Origin: Desulfobaculum sp044987625
GTDB taxonomy: Bacteria; Desulfobacterota; Desulfovibrionia; Desulfovibrionales; Desulfovibrionaceae
Reading direction: 5' to 3'
Length of the DNA: 64,000 nucleotides
Assembly: GCF_044987625.1 (NCBI RefSeq)
Contig: NZ_JBJDSB010000002.1
Location: 868,001-932,000, forward strand
Numbering within the stretch: the first letter of the stretch is position 1; each line of letters opens with the position of its first letter. Under the pieces are notes generated by a model. It searched no databases and had not been told where the DNA came from. It saw only the letters and a list, made by a program, of their open reading frames with translations. Of the stretch, positions 51,120-59,128 are shown piece by piece. The translations under genes and the position numbers were made by a program.

Positions 51120-52469
51120 ATGAGCAACAGAGACGGGTTTACATCGAGCATCGGCGTGACCCTTGCAACACTCGGGTCTGCGGTCGGTCTCGGTAATATT
51201 TGGAAATTTCCCTACATGACGGGGATGAACGGGGGCGCGTCCTTCCTCTTCATTTACGTCCTCTGCACTTTTCTTGTGGGGCTTCCGCTTATGGTGGCGG
51301 AAATCCTCATTGGCCGCCATGTGAAGGCCAATGCCATCACCAGCTACAAGACCCTGTCGCCCAAGGGCCAGCCGTGGTTCCTTATCGGCGTGTGCGGCGT
51401 TATCTCTGCCTTTTTGATTATGGCGTTCTACTCGGACGTCGCAGGCTGGGTTTTCGCCTATATCTTCAAAAGCATCGGCATGCTCTTCTCTGGGCCAGAA
51501 AACGTCGATACCGCCAAGATGTTCACCGACTTGGTCAAGGACCCGGTCCAGTCGCTGTTTTGGCAGTGGTTCGTCCTCATCTTTGTGGGCGGCATCATTA
51601 TGATGGGTGTCTCTAAAGGTATTGAGGGCACGGTGAAGCGCCTGATGCCCGTGCTGTTTGTTCTGCTCATCGCCATGGGCGTGCGCAGCATGACGCTGCC
51701 CGGTGCATCCGAGGGGCTGACCTTTTTGTTTACGCCGGATTTCAGCAAGCTGAACTTCACCGCCGTGCTTATGGCTATGGGCCTCGCGTTCTTCAAGCTG
51801 TCCGTCGGCATGGGGACCATGACCACGTACGGCAGCTACTACCGCGACGACCAGAATGTGCCCATCACCACGCTGCGCGTTATGCTGGCGGACCTTTCCG
51901 TGTCGCTGCTGGCCGGTATCGCCATCTTCCCGGCGGTGTTTGCCTTTGGTATGGCTCCCGAAGCCGGACCGTCCCTGCTGTTTGTGACCATCCCCAAGGT
52001 GTTTGAGTCCATGCCCCTTGGCGGCGTGTTTCAGGCGCTGTTCTTCATCCTGACCGGTGTGGCCGCCACGGGCGCCATGCTGTCGCTGCTTGAGGTTCCC
52101 GTCGCATTCGCCACCGAGACGCTTGGCATGTCCCGCGCCAAGGGCACCATTCTTACCGTGCTGCTGCTTGCCGCCGTGGGCGCGCCTGCCACGCTTTCCG
52201 AGAGTGTGCTGTCCGACGTGACCTTCTTCGGTCTCAACTTTTTCAGCCTGTACGACTACATGACGCAGAACATCCTGCTGCCCCTCGGTGGTGTGGCGAT
52301 TTGCCTGTTCGCCGGGTGGATTTGGGGGGCGGATGCCTTCCGCAAGGCCCTCACCAACAATGGCCTGCTGCGCCTTGATGGTGTGGCCAAGATGTTCATC
52401 TTTGTGCTGAAGTTCGTCACCCCCGTGCTGACAGTGCTCATCATGCTCAAGGGCCTTGGCATCTTTTAG
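51120..52469 (+). CDS. Sodium-dependent transporter, NSS family (copy 2)
   Basis: 449 residues, the same length as copy 1 and nearly the same sequence throughout; differences cluster in the loop after TM3 (ENVDTAKMFTDLVKDPVQSLF here) and the C terminus (LLRLDGVAKMFIF). The TM1 motif LGSAVGLGNIWKFPYMTGMNGG is identical. The ATG at 51120 follows GGAGG by ten bases; a longer upstream frame lies in the leader and is rejected. Tandem duplication followed by divergence is the simplest origin. Confidence 0.95.
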   Translation: MSNRDGFTSSIGVTLATLGSAVGLGNIWKFPYMTGMNGGASFLFIYVLCTFLVGLPLMVAEILIGRHVKANAITSYKTLSPKGQPWFLIGVCGVISAFLIMAFYSDVAGWVFAYIFKSIGMLFSGPENVDTAKMFTDLVKDPVQSLFWQWFVLIFVGGIIMMGVSKGIEGTVKRLMPVLFVLLIAMGVRSMTLPGASEGLTFLFTPDFSKLNFTAVLMAMGLAFFKLSVGMGTMTTYGSYYRDDQNVPITTLRVMLADLSVSLLAGIAIFPAVFAFGMAPEAGPSLLFVTIPKVFESMPLGGVFQALFFILTGVAATGAMLSLLEVPVAFATETLGMSRAKGTILTVLLLAAVGAPATLSESVLSDVTFFGLNFFSLYDYMTQNILLPLGGVAICLFAGWIWGADAFRKALTNNGLLRLDGVAKMFIFVLKFVTPVLTVLIMLKGLGIF

Positions 52470-52511
52470 TCAGGCTCTGCCGCGGCAGTGAGCGCATCAC
52501 GATGATACAAC

Positions 52512-52543
52512 AAGGGGTACGGCGGTTGCTGTACCCCTTTTTT
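52512..52543 (+). terminator. Intrinsic terminator after NSS transporter 2
   Basis: AAGGGGTAC and GTACCCCTT flank a 10-base loop; six T residues follow within the hairpin tail. Confidence 0.9.
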
Positions 52544-52576
52544 ACTGATTCCCCATCTCGGCCAAAGGAAAGCGCC

Positions 52577-53053
52577 ATGATCCGCGAATTCCGCACAGAA
52601 GACACCGACGCCGTCCTCGCCATTTGGCTTGATGCGTCCCTTGCCTCGCATGCATTCATCGACGCTGCATTCTGGCGCGGAAACGTCCAAGCCATGCGCG
52701 ATGTCTACCTGCCCCTTGCCCGGACGTGGGTGTACGAAAAGGAAGGCGAGGTTGTCGGGTTCATCAGCATGAATGGGGAATATGTCGCCGCACTCTTTGT
52801 CGCGCCCAAGTGGCAGGGCAGGAGAGTGGGGACGACCTTGCTCAACCACGCCAAGACCCTTTCATCCGTGTTGCGCCTTGCCGTCTACACCGAAAACACC
52901 GCCGCGTGCCGCTTTTACGCGCGCCACGGCTTCACTCTGGTGCAGGAACGCCTTGACGAAACAACCGGCCACCGGGAGCAAGTGATGCGTTGGGAACAGC
53001 CCGGTTCTACCCGTTTTACGGCTGATGGCGGGAAAAATGACGTTGAACCATAA
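52577..53053 (+). CDS. GNAT family N-acetyltransferase
   Basis: 158 residues from ATG 52577 with AAGGAA upstream. The acetyl-CoA-binding region is AALFVAPKWQGRRVGTTLLNHA (Q/RxxGxG-type loop), followed by LAVYTENTAACRFYARHGFTLV. Residues 15-45 (WLDASLASHAFIDAAFW) resemble YjaB-type acetyltransferases. Substrate unknown. It sits between the transporter terminator and the second tRNA-Leu. Confidence 0.88.
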   Translation: MIREFRTEDTDAVLAIWLDASLASHAFIDAAFWRGNVQAMRDVYLPLARTWVYEKEGEVVGFISMNGEYVAALFVAPKWQGRRVGTTLLNHAKTLSSVLRLAVYTENTAACRFYARHGFTLVQERLDETTGHREQVMRWEQPGSTRFTADGGKNDVEP

Positions 53054-53133
53054 AAAATGATTGACGATATGCCGTCATATCTTATAGATACCTCTCCGTC
53101 AGCGGCGCAGAGCGCCACCTGACAATACCCCGT

Positions 53134-53220
53134 GCCGAAGTGGTGGAATTGGTAGACACGCTATCTTGAGGGGGTAGTGGCCGAAAGGCCGTGGGAGTTC
53201 GAGTCTCCCCTTCGGCACCA
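53134..53220 (+). tRNA. tRNA-Leu (anticodon GAG), copy 2
   Basis: 87 bases, identical to the tRNA at 48451-48537, including CCA and the long variable arm. Together with the following terminator and repeat copy B it forms a direct duplication of the block that starts at 48451. Confidence 0.97.
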
Positions 53221-53228
53221 TAGACGAC

Positions 53229-53260
53229 AAAAGCCCGCAGCACACACTGCGGGCTTTTTT
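53229..53260 (+). terminator. Intrinsic terminator after tRNA-Leu copy 2
   Basis: AAAAGCCCGCAG pairs with CTGCGGGCTTTT around CACACA; six T residues in total follow the stem GC pairs. Confidence 0.92.
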
Positions 53261-53313
53261 GCGTCTGATGGCAGGTGCGTTGGAGTGTGGAGAGGAAAGA
53301 TGAGAAGAGAAGA

Positions 53314-53591
53314 TGCCTTCGGCGACTTGAGCTCTTAGGTCCTTCGGCCTGAAAGGACGGAGGGCCTTAGAGATCAAGATAGCAGAGCTAGTTAAGGAAA
53401 TAATTTCCTTAACAATCCTTAGGATTTTTTGGACGGAAGCCGTCCAAAAAATAAGGGGTTGGCCGAGGCGCGGGAGTTGTCAGGGGTGACGACAGGTTTA
53501 TCCACACGCAACCGGCCTGTGCGCACGCAGGATTCTTAAGGACGGTAGTCCTTAAGCCACCGGAGGTAAATACAAGTGTGGCGTAACCACC
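53314..53591 (+). repeat. Hairpin-rich dispersed repeat, copy B
   Basis: Aligns with copy A along its full length. The GTTAAGGAAAT hairpin (53391-53413) is identical to copy A; the 13-bp stem (53424-53452) is ATTTTTTGGACGG/CCGTCCAAAAAAT, perfect but with two base pairs exchanged relative to A; the CTTAAGGAC hairpin (53535-53556) has loop GGTA. The preceding tRNA-Leu and terminator are also duplicated, so the homologous block runs from 53134. Confidence 0.85.
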
Positions 53592-53647
53592 CACAGGAGC
53601 GCCAGCGCGGCATCTGCCGCACGAAGTGTTACAGTTTCTTGACGGTT

Positions 53648-53680
53648 GCCCTGTCTCCGGCGTAGGAGAAAGGGCTTTTT
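53648..53680 (+). terminator. Intrinsic terminator just upstream of dgkA
   Basis: GCCCTGTCTCC and GGAGAAAGGGC (one mismatch) flank GGCGTA and are followed by five T residues and GTTTG. The dgkA ATG is only 24 bases further on, so the hairpin either ends an unknown transcript from the repeat region or acts as an attenuator for dgkA. Confidence 0.8.
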
Positions 53681-53703
53681 GTTTGTGAATATCGGAGAAT
53701 GGA

Positions 53704-54054
53704 ATGAACAGCAGAATTGAGCGCATTGTCAATGCGACGAAATACTCCATGCAGGGGCTGCGGGCTGCGCTGGGCAGTGAGAAGGCTGTGCAGGAGGAAT
53801 TTGCCATCTTGGTCCCGGCGGTGGTGCTGGGGCTATGGATTGGGGAGACGGGTGTTGAGCGGGCGCTTCTGATTGGGAGCTGGATGGTGGTTATCATCAC
53901 GGAGCTGCTGAATTCCGCAGTGGAGGCCGTGGTGGACCGCTTTGGCTCCGAATGGAACGAATATTCCAAGCTCGCCAAGGACCTCGGCTCCGCCGCTGTG
54001 TTCATGGCATTGGCCCTCGCCGCTGTGGTGTGGGGTTGTATTGTGTTTGGCTAA
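53704..54054 (+). CDS. dgkA: Diacylglycerol kinase
   Basis: 116-residue, three-helix inner-membrane enzyme that phosphorylates diacylglycerol to phosphatidic acid. Family motifs: RIVNATKYSMQGLRAAL, EFAILVPAVVLGLW, and the active-site helix ITELLNSAVEAVVDRFGSEWNEYSKLAKDLGSAAV (E, N and D residues conserved). GGAGAATGGA lies upstream of the ATG. The downstream gene probably generates diacylglycerol from phosphatidylethanolamine, which this enzyme would recycle. Confidence 0.95.
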   Translation: MNSRIERIVNATKYSMQGLRAALGSEKAVQEEFAILVPAVVLGLWIGETGVERALLIGSWMVVIITELLNSAVEAVVDRFGSEWNEYSKLAKDLGSAAVFMALALAAVVWGCIVFG

Positions 54055-54073
54055 GAGAAGAGAGAGTGAGAGA

Positions 54074-55648
54074 GTGAGAACCTTACAGACGTGGCTGTTT
54101 GGCCTGCTGTGCGCTGTGTCCGCTGCGGTATATAACCCGCAGATTTACAAGCTGGATGCCCTTGGCATTGGGTGGGATGTCGTGGTTGTGGTGGCTTTGC
54201 ATGGCGCGCTGGCTATGCTCTTTGGCCGCATTCCGGGCGTACGCTGGGCGTACTTTACCCTGATGAACCTTGCTGGCTGCGCGACGACATATTTTTATAC
54301 CGTATTTGGCGTAACAGTGAATTATGACTCCGTGGCGTGGCTCTTTGAGACCAACTCCATGGAGGTCAACAGCTTCCTGACGTGGCGGCTGTCGCTGCTC
54401 ATGGGCGTGAGCTTTCTGCTGGGGCTTATACAGGCCAGCCTGTCAAAGCGAGTGCTGGGAGATGTTCCTCTCAAGCGGTACGCCGCCGTGTTTGGCGTGG
54501 CGCTGCTTGCCGTTGCAGGGCTGTACAAGGGCAGCTGGGCATTTTTTAAGTACATGGACTGGCAGCCGACGTATGAAGCTATCTCGCTGAGCAGGGTGTC
54601 GCCCATTTCCATTCCCAAGGCCATCCGCATGTATATCCATGAGGAGGGCGAGTCCGAAAAACTGTTGGATTTGCCAAACCCGGCTGATGCCCCGTCGCAG
54701 CTGGTGGTTGCAGAAGATGAACGTCCCACGGTGGTGTTTATCATCGGCGAGAGCGCTCAGGCCGCGCATTTTGGCATTAATGGCTACGAGCGCCAGACCA
54801 CGCCGCGCCTTGCGGCCATGCCGAACCTGCTGAATTATGGCGTGTGCCGGTCCTTCGGCAATACCACCCGCGTGTCGCTTATCGGCATGCTGACGGACGC
54901 CCGTATCAAAGAGCGTAAGCCTCAGCATGCGTCGTTTATTAACTTATTTAATAAGCACGGCTATGAGACGTATTTCATTTCCCGCCAGAACAAGCTGGGC
55001 CGAAGCGGCCACCTGACGGACGCGCTGATTTCGTGCAGCAAGCATGTGAAGTACGTGAAAGGGCGCGATATCGAGCTGGTGCGGCATATGAACGAGGCCA
55101 TTGGCGACACCTCCGGCAATCTTGTTCTGCTGCATATGGTTGGCTCACATTTTTCGTACAAGCATCAGTATACCGACCAGTACCGGAAGTTTGTCCCTGA
55201 TGACTACGTGAACGAGGAGCTTTCCAAATATCACCAGAACGTCATCAACGCTTACGATAATTCCATCCTCAAGACGGATGATATGATTGCTTCGGTCATC
55301 GACGCGTTGCGGGATAAGAATGCTGTGGTCTTCTACACATCTGACCATGGCGATTCCCTTGGCAAGCGCGGCGTGTTCCTGCACGGCACCACCGTGGAGC
55401 AGGAGCAGTACGAGGTGCCGTTCCTCCTTTGGTATAGCGACGCCTTCAAGGCCGCGCGTCCGCAGACCGTGGCGCATATGCAGGCCGCTGTGGGCACGCC
55501 TGTGACGCACGACTTCATCTATCATACGCTGGTGGGACTGGCGGGTATCCGCTCCGATGTGCTGGACGCCTCCCTTGACCTGTCCGGTACTATGCAGTCC
55601 GGCGTTGCCGAGGTGGCGCAGCCTGAGGCCGCTGCGGCGGTGCAGTAG
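54074..55648 (+). CDS. Phosphoethanolamine transferase-like membrane protein (EptA/sulfatase family)
   Basis: 524 residues from GTG 54074 (AGAGAG upstream; no earlier in-frame start suits the spacing to dgkA). An N-terminal block of about five membrane helices (to residue about 170) is followed by an alkaline-phosphatase-fold periplasmic domain: VVFIIGESAQAAHFGINGY, the catalytic Thr in GNTTRVSLIGML, LHMVGSHFSYKHQY and YTSDHGDSLGKRGVFLHG. These match EptA-type enzymes that transfer phosphoethanolamine to lipid A or core sugars. Acceptor unknown. dgkA is 19 bases upstream. Confidence 0.9.
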   Translation: MRTLQTWLFGLLCAVSAAVYNPQIYKLDALGIGWDVVVVVALHGALAMLFGRIPGVRWAYFTLMNLAGCATTYFYTVFGVTVNYDSVAWLFETNSMEVNSFLTWRLSLLMGVSFLLGLIQASLSKRVLGDVPLKRYAAVFGVALLAVAGLYKGSWAFFKYMDWQPTYEAISLSRVSPISIPKAIRMYIHEEGESEKLLDLPNPADAPSQLVVAEDERPTVVFIIGESAQAAHFGINGYERQTTPRLAAMPNLLNYGVCRSFGNTTRVSLIGMLTDARIKERKPQHASFINLFNKHGYETYFISRQNKLGRSGHLTDALISCSKHVKYVKGRDIELVRHMNEAIGDTSGNLVLLHMVGSHFSYKHQYTDQYRKFVPDDYVNEELSKYHQNVINAYDNSILKTDDMIASVIDALRDKNAVVFYTSDHGDSLGKRGVFLHGTTVEQEQYEVPFLLWYSDAFKAARPQTVAHMQAAVGTPVTHDFIYHTLVGLAGIRSDVLDASLDLSGTMQSGVAEVAQPEAAAAVQ

Positions 55649-55756
55649 CGGGCGGCCTTGTGTCTTGCCCGCCGGACGTGGAACTGATACCACTCCCGCT
55701 GGCCAGACCTTGCCGGGACGGCGCTGTGGCGTGCGTTTCGGCTGAGATATACAGAC

Positions 55757-55788
55757 AAGGCTCCGGTCACTGTGACCGGGGCCTTTTT
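55757..55788 (+). terminator. Intrinsic terminator after the phosphoethanolamine transferase gene
   Basis: GGCTCCGGTCA and TGACCGGGGCC form a stem with one G-T pair, followed by TTTTT. Confidence 0.88.
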
Positions 55789-55884
55789 CATGCGCGTGGC
55801 GGAATTGACGCAGCGCGCCGCGAGGCCCTTTCTCGAAGACTCTCCACCGGAAGGCGCAAGCCTCCTGATGCAAAGAAGGCCGTA

Positions 55885-56817
55885 ATGCTCGATTTTTCCA
55901 AGATTAAGACGTTTCCCATCGCTGAACGCGAGAACAAGTTTCACCTTGGCATGATGCTGCGCGCCGGTGACGCCGCCGCGCCGGAGACGGTGCCCAATAT
56001 GCCGGACCTCGTGGAGCATGTGCTCCGCGCCAAGGCGGAAGGCGGCAAGGTTGTGGTGATGATGGGCGGCGCGGTCATCAAGGAAGGATGCGGCGCATTG
56101 CTTATCGACCTGATGAAGCGGGGCGTTATTGATCACATTTCGGGCAATGGCGCGGTGTCCATCCATGACTTTGAGATTGCCCTCATCGGCCAAACCTCCG
56201 AGCATGTGCCAAATGGCCTGCGCGATGGCAGTTTTGGCATGGTGGAGGAGACCGGCGCGCTCATGAACCGCGCTATCCGAGAGGCCGCGGCAGAGGGAAA
56301 AGGCTACGGGTACGGCATTGGCCGCATCATCGAGGCCGAAAACCTGCCACATAAGGAAGAAAGTGTCCTGTATAATGCCTACAAGCTGGGCATCCCCGCC
56401 ACCATTCATGTGGCCGTGGGGGGCGACATTATCCACCAGCACCCGGCGTGCGACGGCGCGGCGCTTGGGGCGACGTCCTTCAGGGACTTTGAAATCATTA
56501 CAGAGACCATCGCCAGCATGGGCCGCGGGGCGCTCCTGAATATCGGGTCTGCGGTGCTTATGCCCGAGGTCTTCCTCAAGGCGCTGACCATTGCCCGCAA
56601 CCTTGGGCACGACGTGTCCGGGTTCACCACGGCGAACTTTGACTTTCTTGATATGTACCGCCCGCGCACGCGCGTACTCCAGTGGCCCGAGGAGCTTGGC
56701 GGAACGGGCATAGATATTCGTGGCGGTCACAGACAGACCGTTCCGGCGCTGTATGGCGGTATCGTCAACCATCCTAGGGCGATAGCGTTGCGCGCCCGTG
56801 AGGGCGATGCGGCGTAA
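55885..56817 (+). CDS. Conserved protein, possibly deoxyhypusine-synthase-like fold
   Basis: 310 residues from ATG 55885 (AAGAAGG upstream; the longer frame to 55660 overlaps the terminator and is rejected). Motif-like stretches are KVVVMMGGAVIKEGCGALLIDLM, DHISGNGAVSIHDFEIALIG, GIPATIHVAVGGDIIHQHPACD and LLNIGSAVLMPEVFLKAL. The nucleotide-binding-like glycine loops and the GNGAVSIHDFE segment suggest a Rossmann fold; a distant resemblance to deoxyhypusine-synthase-type proteins is my impression only. Soluble, single gene with its own terminator. Function unknown. Confidence 0.6.
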   Translation: MLDFSKIKTFPIAERENKFHLGMMLRAGDAAAPETVPNMPDLVEHVLRAKAEGGKVVVMMGGAVIKEGCGALLIDLMKRGVIDHISGNGAVSIHDFEIALIGQTSEHVPNGLRDGSFGMVEETGALMNRAIREAAAEGKGYGYGIGRIIEAENLPHKEESVLYNAYKLGIPATIHVAVGGDIIHQHPACDGAALGATSFRDFEIITETIASMGRGALLNIGSAVLMPEVFLKALTIARNLGHDVSGFTTANFDFLDMYRPRTRVLQWPEELGGTGIDIRGGHRQTVPALYGGIVNHPRAIALRAREGDAA

Positions 56818-56872
56818 AGCGGGCCACTCCAGCCGGTACTTTTTCCAGGCGTATTGCCGCCCGTGACAAATG

Positions 56873-56911
56873 AAAAGACGGCCACAGCATTGCGCTGTGG
56901 CCGTCTTTTTT
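56873..56911. terminator. Bidirectional terminator
   Basis: AAGACGGCCACAGC and GCTGTGGCCGTCTT enclose ATTGC. TTTTTT follows on the plus strand and TTTT on the minus strand, so it can end both the upstream plus-strand gene and the argP transcript coming from the right. Confidence 0.92.
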
Positions 56912-57163
56912 GCGTCTGGCGTGTTGAAAAATGACGGCTGGCGAAAGGGGCGCGGTGGGGGTGTCATGCTGCCAATTCCGAACTCTCCTCCGCATTTGTC
57001 TTTTTATCCTTTCAACAGGGGGGCTTGCCTGTCCGTCTGTGTGCTCCTGTGGACTGGTTCCTTCTCCCATTGAGGGGCCGCCCGCTCGTCTCATGCTCCT
57101 GTCTGCCCTCATGCTTTTGGGCTATGACGCCGCCTGCCGCATCTCTTTTCCGCCCCGTGCCGC
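56912..57163. other. Gene-free stretch downstream of argP
   Basis: About 250 bases with no convincing gene or repeat; with the adjoining terminator this accounts for the 346-base gap. Confidence 0.4.
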
Positions 57164-58054
57164 TTACTGCGGCAACACAGTGCGGGCGTGTTTGACCACA
57201 AGCTGGGTCAGGATGTTTACGGCGTCCACGTCCAGCCCCCATGTATGCCAGTACAGGTGCAGTTCCAGGCATTTGTCCGGGGCGAGGTTGATGAGCAGGC
57301 CTTGTTCAAGCTCCCGCAGAACCTGCAATTCCGGCACAAGGGTGTAGGCCATGCCGCGTAGGGTTGCCTCTACAAAGGCCTCGGACGAGGGCATGATGTG
57401 AAAGGGGATGTCACCCACCCTGAGGCCGTAGTGCTGCTCCAGAAAGCGGAAATGCAGCTCGTCCTTGCGGTTGAAGATAACGGCGGGGGCGCGGGAAAGG
57501 GCGTTTTCGCTGACGCCGGCCGGGAACCACATCTGCGCGAAATCCGGGGCCGCGACAAGGATGTAGCGCATACGCCCAAGGGGAAAGGTCTGTCCGCCCT
57601 GCACCGGGGATGCGTGCGAGCCAACACAGCCCACCACTTCGCCGCGCTTGAGCAAGAGGTGTGTCGTCTCCTGATCATCCAGCACAAGGTCCAGCAGGAT
57701 GCCGTGCCGGAAGGCCAGCGGCGCAACGGCCTCCAGAAACCACGTCGCAAGACTGTCGGCGTGCACGCCAATGGACAGCGTCACCGGCCCCTCCACAAGC
57801 TGTGGCGACAGCTCCATGAGCGTTTGTTCTTCCAGCAGGCGCACCTGCTCGAAATGCCGGAGCAGTTTATGTCCGGCCTCGGTGGCCGTGACGGGCGTCC
57901 CCCGGACCACAAGGGCCTGCCCCATGCGCTCCTCCAGCACTTTCACCCGCTGCGATACCGCAGACTGCGTGATGTGCAGAACTCGGGCCGCGTTGTCAAA
58001 GCCCTGTTCCCGTATAACCGTCGCAAGTGCCTCAAGGTGCTTGTAATCGAGCAT
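57164..58054 (-). CDS. argP: ArgP-type LysR regulator
   Basis: 296-residue LysR-family regulator. The winged helix-turn-helix is at residues 5-65 (HLEALATVIREQGFDNAARVLHITQSAVSQRVKVLEERMG), with the VxRGxPVxxTxAG segment and a C-terminal effector domain typical of ArgP/LysG (TWFLEAVAPLA; GCVGSHASPVQGG). ArgP activates a basic-amino-acid exporter in response to lysine/arginine in other bacteria, and the divergent gene here is such an exporter, which strengthens the assignment. Confidence 0.92.
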   Translation of the reverse strand: MLDYKHLEALATVIREQGFDNAARVLHITQSAVSQRVKVLEERMGQALVVRGTPVTATEAGHKLLRHFEQVRLLEEQTLMELSPQLVEGPVTLSIGVHADSLATWFLEAVAPLAFRHGILLDLVLDDQETTHLLLKRGEVVGCVGSHASPVQGGQTFPLGRMRYILVAAPDFAQMWFPAGVSENALSRAPAVIFNRKDELHFRFLEQHYGLRVGDIPFHIMPSSEAFVEATLRGMAYTLVPELQVLRELEQGLLINLAPDKCLELHLYWHTWGLDVDAVNILTQLVVKHARTVLPQ

Positions 58055-58179
58055 TGGCGTCCTTCCGTAGTAGTATTAGCAAAACTTATAGGTGATGAAA
58101 AAAATGAGTTTTACTGATTTAAACAGGTACCGTAGAGATAGAGGCCAGTCAAACATTTGTAGGAGGACAAGGTACACCA
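58055..58179. promoter_or_regulatory. Divergent argP / exporter control region
   Basis: An AT-rich stretch with the inverted repeat AAAACT (58081-58086) and AGTTTT (58107-58112) lies between the two start codons, where a LysR-type regulator would bind. AGGAGG at 58161-58166 serves the exporter. Confidence 0.5.
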
Positions 58180-58797
58180 ATGTTCATTATGCCGTTTCTT
58201 CAGGGAATGGGGACCGGAGCGGGTCTTATTATTGCCATCGGGGCGCAGAACGCCTTTTTGCTGTCGCAGGGGATTCGCGGCAATTATTCCTTGCAGATAG
58301 CCCTGCTGTGCAGCATGTGCGATGCCATTCTCATTACGGTTGGGGTCTCGGGCCTAGGGACGCTGGTGGCCAATAATCCCGACCTTGCCCGCATTGCCGG
58401 GTGGGGCGGTGCTGCCTTTTTGTTCTGGTATGGCCTTGGCTCCCTGCGGAGCGCCTTTTCCGGCAAGGCGCTGGACGTCATGCAGGAGCAGAAAAAGTCC
58501 CTGCGGGCTGTTTTGCTTGCCACCCTTGGCGTGACCTTTCTGAATCCGCAGACCTATTTGGATACCATCGTCCTGCTTGGCGCCATTGGCGGCCAGTTTG
58601 AGGGGCACGGACGGTTTGTTTTTGGCGCTGGGGCCATCACAGCGTCGCTGATGTGGTTTTTTACCCTGTGCTTTGGCGCGCGCCTCTTGGCGCCGTACTT
58701 CCAAAGCGCCAAGGCGTGGAAGGTGCTGGACCTGTGCACCTGCGCCATTATGTGGGCAATCGCCGCGTCGCTTGTTCGGGGGCAAATCGTCCTCTGA
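58180..58797 (+). CDS. LysE/ArgO-type basic amino acid exporter
   Basis: 205 residues, about six membrane helices. Family motifs: GMGTGAGLIIAIGAQNAFLLSQGI in TM1 and the TM4 region VTFLNPQTYLDTIVLLG. These fit ArgO/LysE, exporters of arginine or lysine. Control by the divergent ArgP is expected. The ATG at 58180 lies 13 bases after AGGAGG; ATG 58189 is an alternative. Confidence 0.92.
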   Translation: MFIMPFLQGMGTGAGLIIAIGAQNAFLLSQGIRGNYSLQIALLCSMCDAILITVGVSGLGTLVANNPDLARIAGWGGAAFLFWYGLGSLRSAFSGKALDVMQEQKKSLRAVLLATLGVTFLNPQTYLDTIVLLGAIGGQFEGHGRFVFGAGAITASLMWFFTLCFGARLLAPYFQSAKAWKVLDLCTCAIMWAIAASLVRGQIVL

Positions 58798-58831
58798 GCG
58801 ATGTGGAAATGATACAGTTGATTATGGAACC

Positions 58832-58869
58832 GGAAAGGGCCGTGGCGGACACCACGGCCCTTTCCTTTT
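58832..58869 (+). terminator. Intrinsic terminator after the exporter gene
   Basis: GGAAAGGGCCGTGG and CCACGGCCCTTTCC enclose CGGACA; TTTT follows. Confidence 0.92.
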
Positions 58870-59128
58870 GGGGCGTGTGGGTAAGGCGCGCTGGAAGCGG
58901 GACCCGAGACGCAAAGCGAACCTTCCATACGCCAAAGGCCCCGGCTCTTGTCGGTCCTTTTTCCGGAGCCGGGGCATATGGCGCCCGGCTGGTGCCAAGC
59001 TCCGCCTGTGGGGAGCTGTGGGCGTAACGTGCCTCGCTGGCTGGAGATGTGTCGCGCCAGCTTGACATCGTGGCGCATTCAGCGACACTCGCTTTTTTGC
59101 TCCACTCAATCCGCAGAAGGAATCCGTC
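58870..59128. other. Leader of the M24 peptidase gene
   Basis: No gene seen. It contains a 10-bp inverted repeat GCCCCGGCTC/GAGCCGGGGC (58938-58947 with 58966-58975) without a T-run. A promoter for the peptidase gene is expected here but not assigned. Confidence 0.4.

Noticed and set aside
48451..53591. Prophage or integrative element between the tRNA-Leu copies
   Set aside because: No integrase, replication, capsid or plasmid genes are present; only duplicated flanks are seen.
55522..56967. 481-codon antisense frame over the transferase end and the next gene
   Set aside because: It crosses a terminator and antisense-overlaps two good genes; no supporting motifs.
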